DNA from: Gammaproteobacteria bacterium
GTDB taxonomy: Bacteria > Pseudomonadota > Gammaproteobacteria > Steroidobacterales > Steroidobacteraceae
Assembly: GCA_016707425.1 (NCBI GenBank)
Contig: JADJHU010000003.1
Span: 186,001 to 250,000, forward strand
Length of the DNA: 64,000 nt
Reading direction: 5' to 3'
Made by a program: the position numbers and the translations under genes. Below are positions 9,187 through 18,039 of the stretch, piece after piece (position 1 is the stretch's first letter; the number at the start of each line of letters is the position of its first letter). Below the pieces are notes generated by a model. That model was not told the DNA's origin, ran no database searches, and saw nothing but the letters and a program-made list of their open reading frames with translations.

Positions 9187-10134
9187 ATGGAACTACGTCG
9201 GCTCGGCCGGACGGATCTGCGTGTCTCGGTCGTCGGACTCGGCTGCAACAGCTTCGGCTGGAAAGCGGATCTCGCGGTCACGCGCTCGATCATCGACCGG
9301 GCGATCGCCGGCGGCATCAACTTCCTCGATACCTCCGACAGCTACGGATCTTCCGAGGACCTCATCGGCGAGGTGCTGGGCGAGCGGCGCCGGCAGGTGG
9401 TGCTCGCCACCAAGTTCGGCTCGCCGATGGACAGGGAGGGCACGAAGAAAGGCGCCTCGCGCGCCTACATCATCACGGCCGTGGAATCGAGCCTGCAGCG
9501 GCTGAAGACCGACTGGATCGATCTCTACCAGCTGCACTACCCCGATCCGGCGACGCCGATCGAGGAGACGCTGCGCGCGCTCGACGATCTCGTGCGAGCG
9601 GGCAAGGTGCGCGCCATCGGCTGCTCGAACCTCTCGGCCGCGCAGCTCGAGGAGGCGCAGCAGACTGCAAAGCGCACCGGAATCACGGCCTTCACCAGCA
9701 CACAGAACGAGTACAGCCTGCTGGTCCGCGGCCTCGAGCGCGAGCTTGCGCCCGTCATCGCGAAGCATGAGCTCGCGCTACTGCCCTATTTCCCGCTCGC
9801 CAACGGCGTACTGACCGGCAAGTACCGTCCGGGGCAGCCGGCACCCGCGGGTGCGCGTCTCGCCGATGCGCCGTCGTTCTTCGACAGCTACCGCGAGCCC
9901 GCGAAGTGGGAGACTGCGGCACGGCTCGAGCGCTTCGCCGTCGAGCGCGGGCACACGCTCCTCGAGCTCGCCGTCTCCTGGCTCGCAACTCGACCGGGCG
10001 TCGCGAGCGTCATCGCAGGCGCGAGCCGGCCGGAGCAGGTCGAGCAGAACGCACGCGCCGCGGGCTGGGCACTCACGCAGGCCGAGCTCGCCGAGATCGA
10101 CCGGCTCACTCTCGGGCACACGGCCGCGGCGTGA
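9187..10134 (+). CDS. Aldo/keto reductase
   Basis: An intact 315-residue NADPH-dependent oxidoreductase of the YajO/IolS-like AKR group. The catalytic tetrad is complete: Asp48 and Tyr53 (LDTSDSYG), Lys76 (LATKFG) and His117 (LYQLHYPD). The C-terminal NADP-binding region GVASVIAGASRPEQV is present. It is the first gene of a five-gene operon and overlaps the GMC oxidoreductase gene by 4 bp (GTGA). A 250-bp divergent region separates it from the FAH-cupin gene, presumably holding both promoters. In this context it may interconvert a carbonyl and an alcohol of the operon's substrate, but that is inference. Confidence 0.9.
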   Translation: MELRRLGRTDLRVSVVGLGCNSFGWKADLAVTRSIIDRAIAGGINFLDTSDSYGSSEDLIGEVLGERRRQVVLATKFGSPMDREGTKKGASRAYIITAVESSLQRLKTDWIDLYQLHYPDPATPIEETLRALDDLVRAGKVRAIGCSNLSAAQLEEAQQTAKRTGITAFTSTQNEYSLLVRGLERELAPVIAKHELALLPYFPLANGVLTGKYRPGQPAPAGARLADAPSFFDSYREPAKWETAARLERFAVERGHTLLELAVSWLATRPGVASVIAGASRPEQVEQNARAAGWALTQAELAEIDRLTLGHTAAA

Positions 10135-11759
10135 AGACTTTCGACTACGTGATCGCCGGAGGGGGCTCTGCGGGCTGCGTGCTCGCGAGCCGCCTTTCGG
10201 CTGATTTGGATGTGAGCGTGCTGCTCGTCGAGGCAGGTGGGCGGGACTGGAGTCCGTTCATCCGCGCCCCGGGCGGGCTGCTCCCGATCATGCTCTCGGG
10301 CGCCTTTGCCTGGCGCTACAGCTCCGTGCCCCAGAAGCATCTCGAGAACCGCGTACTCTATCTGCCGCGCGGCAAGGTGCTCGGCGGCGGCTCCTCCATC
10401 AACGGCATGGTCTACGACCGCGGCACGGCGCGCGACTTCGACCGTTGGCGCGAAGCCGGCAACGAAGGCTGGTCGTACGCGGACGTGCTCCCTTACTTCC
10501 GCCGCGCCGAGAGCTACGAGCCCGGCGCGAATGAGCTCCACGGCGACAGTGGCCCGCTGCACGTGAGCCGCCCGCAGGTGAAGCACCCGCTGGCGCGCGC
10601 CTTCGTCGAGGCAGGTGTGCAGGCGGGCTACCCTTACAACGAGGACACGAACGGCGCACGGCGCGACGGCTTCGGCCCGGTCGACGTCACCGTGAGCCGG
10701 GGACGACGTTCGAGCACCGCGTCTGCCTATCTGCGCCCGGCACGCTCGCGCCCGAATCTCGCCGTTCTCACGGGCGCACATGTTGCGCGCATTCTCTTCG
10801 AGGGGCGCCGGGCCGCAGGGCTCGTCCTGCGCAAGGGCGGTCACGAGCAGACCGTACGCGCCGAACGCGAAGTGATCCTCTCGGCTGGCGCGCTCAACTC
10901 GCCACAGCTCCTCATGCTCTCGGGCATCGGCCCGGCCGATCACCTGCGCGAGCACGACATCGCACCGCTCCTCGACCTGCCGGGGGTCGGCCGGAACCTG
11001 CAGGATCATCTGGCGATCACGGTCAAGCATCGTTCGCTGCAGCCCATCTCGATGTTCAAGTACTTCAGCCCGCTCCGCGGCGCAGCCGCGCTCGGCCAGT
11101 ACGCGCTCTTCCGCAAGGGACCGCTCGCCGATCCTGGGCTGGAAGCGGCCGCCTTCGTGAAGTCCGAGCCTGCGCTGCCGGAGCCCGACGTGAAGCTCCT
11201 CTTCGTCATGGCGCTCTACCGCAATCATGGTCGCGAGATCATTCCGGATCATGGTTTCTACGCACACATCAACTGCGTGCGTCCCGAGAGTCGCGGCAGC
11301 GTGCGCCTTGCCTCGGGCGATCCGGTCGCACCGCCACTCATCGACCAGAATTATCTGGATGATCCCCGCGACCTGCACGTCACACGCCGCGGCATCGAGA
11401 TCGCCCGCGAGGTCTTCGCCCAGCGCGCCTTCGATCCCTTCCGGGGCGAGGAGCTCGAGCCGGGGCCGGGCGTGGTGAGCGACGCCGACCTCGAGGCCTT
11501 CATCCGCGCGAAAGCCGATGCCGACTATCACAGCGTCGGCACGGCGCGCATGGGACGAGATGCGCTCGCCGTGGTCGATGAGCGTCTGCGCGTGCACGGT
11601 GTCGAAGGCCTGCGCGTCGTGGACGCCTCCGTCATGCCGCGCATCGTCGGCGCCAATACGAACATGGCGGTCGTCATGATCGCCGAGAAGGCCGCCGACC
11701 TGATCCTGGGACGGCCGGCGCCGGCGCGTGCCGAGCTCGCCATAGAGCAGGCCGCATGA
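10131..11759 (+). CDS. GMC-family FAD oxidoreductase
   Basis: Begins with GTG 10131, inside the GTGA overlap with the aldo/keto reductase stop, immediately before the FAD-binding motif FDYVIAGGGSAGCVLA. The 542-residue length is normal for choline dehydrogenase/alcohol oxidase-like GMC enzymes. Seen are the first GMC signature region (GKVLGGGSSINGMVYDRG), the second signature (GALNSPQLLMLSGIGP), the catalytic His in YHSVGTARMG and the conserved Asn in GANTNMAVVM. These enzymes oxidise alcohols with FAD. Because the next gene is a ketosteroid isomerase, oxidation of a 3-beta-hydroxyl is an attractive role. It has no signal peptide, so it acts in the cytoplasm. Confidence 0.9.
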   Translation: MKTFDYVIAGGGSAGCVLASRLSADLDVSVLLVEAGGRDWSPFIRAPGGLLPIMLSGAFAWRYSSVPQKHLENRVLYLPRGKVLGGGSSINGMVYDRGTARDFDRWREAGNEGWSYADVLPYFRRAESYEPGANELHGDSGPLHVSRPQVKHPLARAFVEAGVQAGYPYNEDTNGARRDGFGPVDVTVSRGRRSSTASAYLRPARSRPNLAVLTGAHVARILFEGRRAAGLVLRKGGHEQTVRAEREVILSAGALNSPQLLMLSGIGPADHLREHDIAPLLDLPGVGRNLQDHLAITVKHRSLQPISMFKYFSPLRGAAALGQYALFRKGPLADPGLEAAAFVKSEPALPEPDVKLLFVMALYRNHGREIIPDHGFYAHINCVRPESRGSVRLASGDPVAPPLIDQNYLDDPRDLHVTRRGIEIAREVFAQRAFDPFRGEELEPGPGVVSDADLEAFIRAKADADYHSVGTARMGRDALAVVDERLRVHGVEGLRVVDASVMPRIVGANTNMAVVMIAEKAADLILGRPAPARAELAIEQAA

Positions 11760-12127
11760 CGACGATGCAGCACATGAAGGCCGCGATGCAGGCCTATGTC
11801 GACGGCCTCAACCGCGGCGACGCCGAAGCCGTGATCGCGCTCTTCGCGGAAGATGCCGCCATCGAGGACCCGATCGGCACACCGCCAAAACACGGACAGG
11901 AAATCCGGGACTGGTTCCATCAGGCCGTCGCGATGAAGGCCCGGCTCGCGCTCGCCACGCCGATCCGCGGCTCGCATGGGAATGCGGCGGCCATGGCCTT
12001 CACCGTCACGACCGAGTGGGAAGGCAGGCGCGTCGCCACCAGGTCACTCGATGTCTGCACCTTCGATGCCGAGGGCCGCATCACGCGGCTCGAAGGCTAC
12101 TGGAGCCCGGACGACGTCGAGAGCTGA
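11756..12127 (+). CDS. ksi: Steroid delta-5-3-ketoisomerase (KSI)
   Basis: A 123-residue NTF2-fold protein that matches the Comamonas testosteroni ketosteroid isomerase in length and, by direct counting, in the position of its catalytic residues. Tyr14 lies in QAYVDGLN, Asp38 in IEDPIG, and Asp99 in RSLDVCTF. The N-terminal pattern HMxAxxQxYVxxLNxGD and ALFAxDAxxEDPxG is also shared with known KSI. The enzyme moves the C5-C6 double bond of a 3-oxo-delta-5-steroid into conjugation by proton transfer through Asp38. The start codon overlaps the GMC gene stop as ATGA, so the two are translationally coupled, which fits sequential 3-OH oxidation and isomerisation. Confidence 0.85.
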   Translation: MTTMQHMKAAMQAYVDGLNRGDAEAVIALFAEDAAIEDPIGTPPKHGQEIRDWFHQAVAMKARLALATPIRGSHGNAAAMAFTVTTEWEGRRVATRSLDVCTFDAEGRITRLEGYWSPDDVES

Positions 12128-12139
12128 GAGGAGCCCGCG

Positions 12140-12904
12140 ATGCGAGGCCTGAAGGACAAAGTCGCCGTGATCGCCGGAGGCGGCAGCGGCATCGGTGCCG
12201 CGACGACCCGACGCCTGGCCGAGGAAGGCGCGCGGCTCGTGGTCGGGGATCTGTCCGCCGATGCAGCCTGCGCGGTCTCCAGCAGCATCGAAGCGGCGGG
12301 CGGGCGGGCCATCGGCCTCCCCTTCGACGTGCGAGACGCCGGCTCCGTCGCGCGGCTCATGCAGACGGCGGTGGAGACTTACGGCCGCCTCGATGCCCTG
12401 CACGTCAACGCCGCCGACATGGGCGCCATCCGTGTGGATCCCGATGCGGCCGAAGTGTCCCTCGAGCTCTTCGACCGCACCATCGCCGTGAATCTGCGCG
12501 GCCATCTACTGTGCACCCAGCAGGCGCTGCCGCATCTGCTGCGCAGCGGCGGCGGCGCGATCGTCTACACGACCTCCGAGTCGGCCTACATCGGCGAGCC
12601 GACCCGCGTCTCCTATGGCATGAGCAAGAGCGGCATCAACGCGCTCATGCGCCACGTCGCTTCCCGCTGGGGACGGGAAGGCCTGCGCGCCAATGCCGTC
12701 GCACCGGGCTTCACGCTGACCGAGGAGATCGACCGGCAGCTCGACCCCGGGCTGCGTGCGGAATTCCTCGCCGGCGTGCGCGGCAGGCGTCTGGTTTCGC
12801 CGCAGGACGTCGCCGCTGCGGTAGCCTTCCTGCTGTCCGAGGACGCAGCGTCCATCAACGGGCAGGTCATCAGTGTCGATAGCGGGAGGACGATGCGCCC
12901 ATGA
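12140..12904 (+). CDS. SDR-family oxidoreductase
   Basis: An intact 254-residue classical short-chain dehydrogenase. The cofactor loop is AGGGSGIG (residues 12-19), the acidic residue after the second strand (GDL) favours NAD over NADP, Asn119 lies in AVNLRG, a catalytic Ser is in TTSESAY, and Tyr159 and Lys163 form the YGMSK motif. It follows the KSI gene by 12 bp with a GAGAGGAG ribosome-binding site and overlaps the next gene by 4 bp. A hydroxysteroid or other secondary alcohol dehydrogenase role fits the operon but the substrate is not readable from sequence. Confidence 0.88.
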   Translation: MRGLKDKVAVIAGGGSGIGAATTRRLAEEGARLVVGDLSADAACAVSSSIEAAGGRAIGLPFDVRDAGSVARLMQTAVETYGRLDALHVNAADMGAIRVDPDAAEVSLELFDRTIAVNLRGHLLCTQQALPHLLRSGGGAIVYTTSESAYIGEPTRVSYGMSKSGINALMRHVASRWGREGLRANAVAPGFTLTEEIDRQLDPGLRAEFLAGVRGRRLVSPQDVAAAVAFLLSEDAASINGQVISVDSGRTMRP

Positions 12905-13767
12905 CGAACGAGGTCGATCTCATCGCCACCTGCTGGACGATCGCCGGCGACTTCCTGCCGGGCGCCGACCGCACCGCCTGCCCGCTGCCCCTCGGGAAGC
13001 GCATCGCGGCTGCGGCTAGCGCAGGCTACACCGGCATCGGCTTCTGGCACGGCGATCTCGTGCATTTCCTCGCGCAGGGTGGCCGCTATCGCGATCTTCG
13101 CAAGCTGCTGGAAGTGAACGGCCTGCGGCACATCGAGCTCGAGTACATGGGCGACTGGTTCACCGAGGGCGAACGCCGGCAGCGGGCCGACGCTATGCGG
13201 CGAGACCTGTTCGCCGCGGCAGATGCGCTCGGCGCGCGACACATCAAGGTCATGGCCCCTTTCGGCAACGAGGGCTGGCCCCGACAGCAGTTGATCGACG
13301 AGTACGGCTCGCTCTGTGCCGAAGCCGCCACCCACGGGCTGCTCATGCCCATCGAGATGATTCCGTTCTCGGATCTGCCGACGCTCGATGCAGTGCTCGA
13401 CATTGCTGCGGGCGCAGGCGCCGCGAACGGCGGACTCCTGATCGACATCTGGCACGTGGTGCGCTCGGGCGCGAGCTACGAGGACATCCTGCGGGTGCCG
13501 GCGCGCTACATCCTCGCCGCCGAGCTCGACGATGCCGAGCTCGCACTGCACGGCGACATGCACGAAGACACCATGCACCATCGCAGGCTCTGCGGAGAGG
13601 GCGAGTTCGATGTGCCGGCCTTCATCGATGCCATGACTCGGGCGGGGTACCGCGGGCCCTACGGCGTCGAGATCCTCTCGCGCGAACACCGGCGGCTGCC
13701 GGTCGCCGAAGCCGCCCGGCGCAGCTTCGAGACGGCGCGGACGCAGTTCACCGATGGTGCTCGTTGA
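12901..13767 (+). CDS. TIM-barrel sugar phosphate isomerase/epimerase-like protein
   Basis: A 288-residue xylose-isomerase-like / AP-endonuclease 2 superfamily barrel. Metal-ligand type positions are seen in HIELEYMGDW, LMPIEMIPF (Glu), LLIDIWHV (Asp, His), and GVEILS (Glu) near the end. Members isomerise, epimerise or dehydrate polyols and related compounds. The ATG overlaps the SDR stop (ATGA), so it is the last gene of the operon. Its end overlaps by 20 bp the convergent 3' fragment of the IS-split LLM gene. Its role with steroid-like chemistry is not obvious. Confidence 0.82.
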   Translation: MTNEVDLIATCWTIAGDFLPGADRTACPLPLGKRIAAAASAGYTGIGFWHGDLVHFLAQGGRYRDLRKLLEVNGLRHIELEYMGDWFTEGERRQRADAMRRDLFAAADALGARHIKVMAPFGNEGWPRQQLIDEYGSLCAEAATHGLLMPIEMIPFSDLPTLDAVLDIAAGAGAANGGLLIDIWHVVRSGASYEDILRVPARYILAAELDDAELALHGDMHEDTMHHRRLCGEGEFDVPAFIDAMTRAGYRGPYGVEILSREHRRLPVAEAARRSFETARTQFTDGAR

Positions 13768-13835
13768 ACGCCCGGACGAGGCACCGCCAGACTGCCGGGT
13801 CGCCCTTCTCGGGCTCACCGAAGTAGACCCGCCAG

Positions 13836-13845
13836 TTGCATAAAT
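13836..13845 (+). repeat. Left terminal inverted repeat of the IS1380-type element
   Basis: TTGCATAAAT matches the reverse complement of 15235-15244 in nine of ten positions. Confidence 0.55.
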
Positions 13846-14036
13846 TTCGCGGTTCACGCGCTGCGGAGCCGGTAATTACAGCCTGAGCGAGCGCGCGCGG
13901 CGATTCTGCGAATCTCACTGTTGGTGAGAGTTGAAGAAGCGGAGATTTCCTTCACCAGAAACCAAAAGACGGTCGCAACGCCGATATGATTTGCGTTGCT
14001 ACACGACCAACCAAGATCGGGGAGGAGACCGTCTCG

Positions 14037-15221
14037 ATGAAGATTAGCAAGTCCGCCGTTCACTGGAAAGCTCGCGCACTGCCCGAGATCCGCTTCGAGG
14101 ATCAGCAGCTTACCTCCTTCGCCGGGCTCGTCGTCTTTCAACCACTCTTCGAGCGCTTGGCGCTCAAGAAGCAGCTCGCCGGGTGCTTCGCGCACCTGAA
14201 GGTCAGTCCCATCTTTGGGCACGGCGCGATCGTGATGCTGCTGATCGTGCACCTGCTGATCGGCTATCGGCGCTTGTCGGATCTTCGTTTCTACGAAGAT
14301 GATCCGCTGGTCAAGCGCGTGCTGGGACTCAAGCGCTTGCCGGATGTCGCCACCGTCAGCCGCACGCTCGAGGGCGTGGACCGACAGGCGCTGAGAGCGC
14401 AGCGGGAGCTGTCCCGCTCGATCGTGCTCGAACGGCTGAAGCGGCTCGCCCCGGCGCGCGTGACGCTCGACTTCGACGGCTCGGTGCTCGGCACAACGCG
14501 CTTTGCCGAGGGCACAGCGGTCGGCTACAACCGCAAGAAGAAGGGCCAGAGAAGTTACTACCCGCTCTTCTGCACCGTGGCGCAGACCGGGCAGGTGCTC
14601 GACGTATGGCATCGACCCGGCAACGTCCATGACAGCAACGGCGCACGCCGCTTCTGGCATCGGGCCGATCGAACGACGCGCTTCTTCGCCTGTCGCTGGA
14701 AGCCCAAGTGCTGGGACCGTGAGCGGCGCTTCCTCTTCATTCGCACTCGCGAGCCCAGGCAGCGCAAGGAACCGGTGCAACTGAGGCTGTTCGCTCCCTG
14801 CGAGTACGGCTTTCAGTTCAAAATGATCCTGACCAACATGTCGCTCTCGGCTCGCAAGGTCCTCGCCCTGCACAACGGCCGCGGTGCCCAGGAAGGAATC
14901 TTCGCCGAGCTCAAATCCCAGACTCAGATGGACTACGTCCCCTGCAAGCGACTCGCCGCCAATCAAACGTGGCTCCTCGCGGCCATCATGGCCCACAATC
15001 TGAATCGAAAGCTGCAGATGTCGGTCGAGGAGCCCACCCGATCCACCACCGAGCAACGCATGCCGTGGTGGACGTTCGTGCGCCTCGGCACCCGCAGGAT
15101 GAACCTGATCCAGCGCGCCGGACGACTCACCAGGCCAAACGGGTGTCTGACGCTCACGATGAGCGCCAATCCGGCCGTTCAATCCGAGCTGTTGCATTAC
15201 CTGAAAGCCCTTGCTGCCTGA
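14037..15221 (+). CDS. IS1380-family transposase with internal deletion
   Basis: Start ATG 14037 (MKISKSAVHWKAR) follows GGAGGAG by about ten bases; an upstream in-frame ATG at 13986 is less likely. The protein has the family's N-terminal part, the first catalytic Asp region (VTLDFDGSVLG), the RWKPKCWDR and FLFIRTREP block, and the C-terminal NGRGAQEGIFAELKSQ with the catalytic Glu. Between ARRF and WHRADRTTRFFACRWK a segment of roughly 60-75 residues present in relatives is missing in frame. The lost part contains the second catalytic aspartate (the MDSAFF region). The reading frame stays open, so a defective protein could be made. Confidence 0.85.
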   Translation: MKISKSAVHWKARALPEIRFEDQQLTSFAGLVVFQPLFERLALKKQLAGCFAHLKVSPIFGHGAIVMLLIVHLLIGYRRLSDLRFYEDDPLVKRVLGLKRLPDVATVSRTLEGVDRQALRAQRELSRSIVLERLKRLAPARVTLDFDGSVLGTTRFAEGTAVGYNRKKKGQRSYYPLFCTVAQTGQVLDVWHRPGNVHDSNGARRFWHRADRTTRFFACRWKPKCWDRERRFLFIRTREPRQRKEPVQLRLFAPCEYGFQFKMILTNMSLSARKVLALHNGRGAQEGIFAELKSQTQMDYVPCKRLAANQTWLLAAIMAHNLNRKLQMSVEEPTRSTTEQRMPWWTFVRLGTRRMNLIQRAGRLTRPNGCLTLTMSANPAVQSELLHYLKALAA

Positions 15222-15234
15222 GAGAGTCAGCCGG

Positions 15235-15244
15235 ATTTGTGCAA
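15235..15244 (-). repeat. Right terminal inverted repeat of the IS1380-type element
   Basis: Read on the minus strand this is TTGCACAAAT, pairing with the left end at 13836-13845 with one mismatch. Confidence 0.55.
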
Positions 15245-16248
15245 TAACCGGGTAGATGAGCACTTCGTCCAGCATGTCGCCGTATTTCTTCTGCAGGAAT
15301 CCCGGGATCTCCTCGTAGAGCCCTTCGACCGCAAACTCGCTCATCATCTCATCCGAGATCTCCTCGGGCATGCGATCCCACTGGTTGGTACGAGATTTCT
15401 CCAGCAGCCGCTCGAAGATGCCCTCCCACTCGTGCGCCTCGAACATCTTCTTGTAGTGGCTCGTCGCCCCATAGAAAGCGATCATCCCGCGCACGCGCCC
15501 CGCATCGCATCGAGCTCCCTGCGGTTGCCGCCCATCACCGCCATCACGGGAGCGGTGGTGGTGAAGTCCCTGCGCCTGCGTCCTGCCGCGTCGAGTCCCG
15601 CCTGGATATTGTCGATGACGTTCGCTTTCAGCGTCTTCGCGGTGTGGAAGCCATGGCAGTGGAAGCCATCGGCGATTTCACCCGCCATGCGGCAATTCAA
15701 GGGGTTGACGGCGCCCACGTAGATCGGCGGCGGGGGCACGTCAATGGGCCCCGGGTTGAACATCGGGGGCAACAGGCTGAACTTGAAGAACTCCCCGTTG
15801 AAGCCCAGAGGCTTTTCGCTCAAGTAGTTGCCGGCTCCCATGTACGTGTGGCCTTTCAACTCCTTACCGCTCTGAAAGCACTCCCAGATCGCCTTGATTG
15901 CCAGGATGTATTCACGAAGCTTTTCTGCCGGCCGCTCCCACTTCAGCCCGAAGCGCCGCTCGTTGTGCGCCTTCACCTGCGTGCCGAGCCCGAGCACGAA
16001 GCGCCCGCGGCTCGCCCGCTGCAGATCCCAGGCGATGTAGGCGAGCACCATGGGGTTGCGGGGAAAGGCGAGTGCCACCTCGGGCCCGAGCTTGATGCGG
16101 GAGGTGGAGACTGCGGCGACGGCGAGCTGGAGGAAAGGATTGTGCGTGCGCTCGGAGATGTAGAGCGCATGGAGCCCCAGCTCCTCGATCCGCCGCGCCT
16201 GGTCGGCCACATCCTGCAGCGAATCGACGACCAGATTCGTGCTGAGCT

Positions 16249-16699
16249 TCATGCTTCATAGTCCCCGGGCAGGTAGGTGGTGAACATCTGACCCAGTTCG
16301 CCGCCCGCCTTCCGGGGAATCCGGTACCAGGTGCGGATTGCCAGCGATCCGTCCGGCTCGAACCGGTAGGTTTCGATGCTCGGCACCACGGTGGTCCTGC
16401 CCTCGGAGGTGATGATGTTGTGCATCGCCCAGGCGACCTCGTTGCCGTTCACCAGGAGGGTTTCCGGCGGGATGTGGAACTTGACGTTCGGCTGGAAGAG
16501 GTCGTAGGAATCGACTATGCAGTGCTGGAGGCCGAACTTCTCTGCAGTGCCGGCCGGGTCGAACATGCGTACGCAGTCACTGGCCAGGACGGTCCTGTAG
16601 TTGTCGATCCAACCCTGGCGATTGCCTTCCGTCCACAATTTGTCGTAATTCCGTGCCCAGTTCAGCAGTTCCCTTGTCGTCGGATTCGGTGGGGGGCAT
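16249..16699 (-). CDS. NTF2/SnoaL-like protein (one frameshift near the start)
   Basis: An NTF2-fold protein of about 150 residues. From WTEGNRQGW to the end it is open in one frame with MFDPAGTAEKFG, DLFQPNVKFHIPPET, EVAWAMHN and IETYRFEPDGS. The true N terminus appears to start at ATG 16699 (MPPTESDD) and needs a one-base correction in an A/G run near 16670 to give RELLNWARNYDKLW. The protein is a clear paralogue of the one at 51762-52208, which has every one of these blocks. Its stop overlaps the LLM gene start (ATGA), so the two are coupled. Members isomerise, dehydrate or simply bind small hydrophobic molecules; function unknown. Confidence 0.75.
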
Positions 16700-16927
16700 C
16701 TCTGTCTCCCATGGCTCTCTGAAGATGGAACTCAAGATGCTGCCGCCGAGAGCGGCGAGTCAACAGCCGGGAGCGAAATGCGAACAGCGGCGGCGGTAGC
16801 CGGCTGAGTTAGAATCAGGTCGGCGGAAGGCCGGCAGGTCAGCAGTGTTCCCCACCGTCCGCAAGGTGTTCGCATCCGGAACGCGGGCTCGGGCAAAGGT
16901 CGTCCACTTTCGCGTACTACACATACC

Positions 16928-17872
16928 ATGATCGGTGAGCGGACAGAGATGGCGCAGACCGCAAAGCAAATGATCATGCCCGTGTTGGGCGATCCCTACC
17001 TGCTCGATGCCCAGCTGGAGGTTCCGGGCCTCCTCGTGCAGATCCAGCATTGTCGCTGGCCGGTGCTGCACGATGCGAAGCTGCAGTACTCCCGGGACGT
17101 GCTCATCCAGACGCTGACTCCGTTGCCGCCCCACAGCATGGCGTGCCTGACGCCCGAGGGTCGACCCGGATGTTTCGTCAAGGTCGGCGATCTGGTGTTC
17201 GCTCCGGCCAACATGTCCATGTACTCGCGCGGCGGCGGGGGACCTCAGCGCTGTGTGAGTCTCAGCTACGATCACGGGCGGCTCGAGCATGTCGCCGTCC
17301 GGGTCGACCGTTGGGGTCGGTCGCAGCTCGAGCTCTGCCTCGATATCAGGTGTGTGCCAATCCAGCACGCCATGAACTGGCTGGCGCACGAAGCACTGGC
17401 CCCCGGCTTTGCGAGCCCCACGCTGGTGGAGTCGCTGGGCAATCTGGTGAGTGTTCAGCTGTCGCGCGTGTTCGCTGCCGTCCGTACGGAGCTGCCGCGG
17501 CCCGGCACTCTTCCGGCCTGGCAGCTAAGACGCATCGAGTCCTACATTGCCGAGAGCACGGGTGCACCCCCGAGCGCCTCGGAGCTCGCAGCAGTCTGCG
17601 GCCTCAGCCGTCGCCATGCAGGACGCATGTTCAAGCAGACCACGGGCTGCACGCTGCACGAATACGTGGAGGCGGTGAGGTTCGAGCGGGCCCAGCGCCT
17701 ATTGCGGGAGCAGCGCCTTTCCATCAAGGAGATATCCCATGTGCTGGGGTTCTCCGGGGTGAGCAGCTTCTCCGGTGCATTCACGCGGCTGGCGGGCCTC
17801 TCGCCGCGGCGGTACCGGCAGGACGCCCGACGATTGGCCGTGGTCACGGCGCCGCGGCTCCGCAGCCACTGA
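16928..17872 (+). CDS. AraC-family transcriptional regulator
   Basis: A 314-residue regulator. The C-terminal third holds two helix-turn-helix motifs: ASELAAVCGLSRRHAGRMF and the signature region IKEISHVLGFSGVSSFSGAF ending in SPRRYR. The N-terminal part is a cupin-like ligand-binding domain with no strong similarity that I recognise. It is divergent from the NTF2-LLM pair (228 bp) and lies 167 bp upstream of the TBDR-sulfotransferase operon on the same strand, so it may control either or both. The GTG/ATG choice is clear: ATG 16928 is the first in frame. Confidence 0.87.
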   Translation: MIGERTEMAQTAKQMIMPVLGDPYLLDAQLEVPGLLVQIQHCRWPVLHDAKLQYSRDVLIQTLTPLPPHSMACLTPEGRPGCFVKVGDLVFAPANMSMYSRGGGGPQRCVSLSYDHGRLEHVAVRVDRWGRSQLELCLDIRCVPIQHAMNWLAHEALAPGFASPTLVESLGNLVSVQLSRVFAAVRTELPRPGTLPAWQLRRIESYIAESTGAPPSASELAAVCGLSRRHAGRMFKQTTGCTLHEYVEAVRFERAQRLLREQRLSIKEISHVLGFSGVSSFSGAFTRLAGLSPRRYRQDARRLAVVTAPRLRSH

Positions 17873-18039
17873 CCGACTGCGCTCGGCAGCGGTCGCGGAC
17901 GCGCGGGTTTTGACCCGTTCGCGCAACGATGTCCCGTTACCGTAACTCTCGAGTCTAATGCATCGCGTGCCTGCTGCTAACCTCCTGAGCATCGGCCGCG
18001 CCGGTGTCGGCCGGCCCTCAACCAGTGGAGCAAGCCACG

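Larger units (their letters stand above)
13836..15244 (+). mobile_element. IS1380-family insertion sequence, internally deleted
   Basis: A single transposase gene bounded by short terminal inverted repeats: TTGCATAAAT at 13836 and, on the other strand, TTGCACAAAT ending at 15244. The exact ends may lie a few bases further out. The five-base sequences ACCCG (13827-13831) and ACCGG (15247-15251) on either side could be an imperfect target duplication, but no perfect one is visible. The element sits inside the LLM oxidoreductase gene. Its transposase lacks an internal block, so this copy is probably unable to move by itself. Confidence 0.75.
13748..16252 (-). pseudogene. LLM-class F420-dependent-type oxidoreductase split by an IS element
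   Basis: The gene starts at ATG 16252 (MKLSTNLVVDS) and reads as a luciferase-like oxidoreductase with RIKLGPEVALAF, GRFVLGLGTQVKAH and PPPPIYVGAVNP. Near 15490 the frame shifts once, continuing as RGMIAFYGATSHYK to about 15245 (DEVLIYPV). The IS1380-type element lies between 15245 and 13835. Beyond it the same strand continues WRVYFGEPEKGDPAVW and ends VRAFNEHHR with a stop at 13748. Joining the two flanks restores a normal C terminus for this family, so insertion was about 26 codons from the end. The start overlaps the stop of the NTF2-like gene (ATGA). Confidence 0.8.

Noticed and set aside
9888..11597. A 569-codon open frame on the minus strand antisense to the GMC oxidoreductase.
   Set aside because: It mirrors the third-codon GC bias of the real gene; the plus strand carries complete GMC motifs with tight operon junctions.
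13854..15494. A 546-codon minus-strand frame across the IS element.
   Set aside because: Only its first part (15245-15494) is the LLM gene; the rest is antisense to the transposase.
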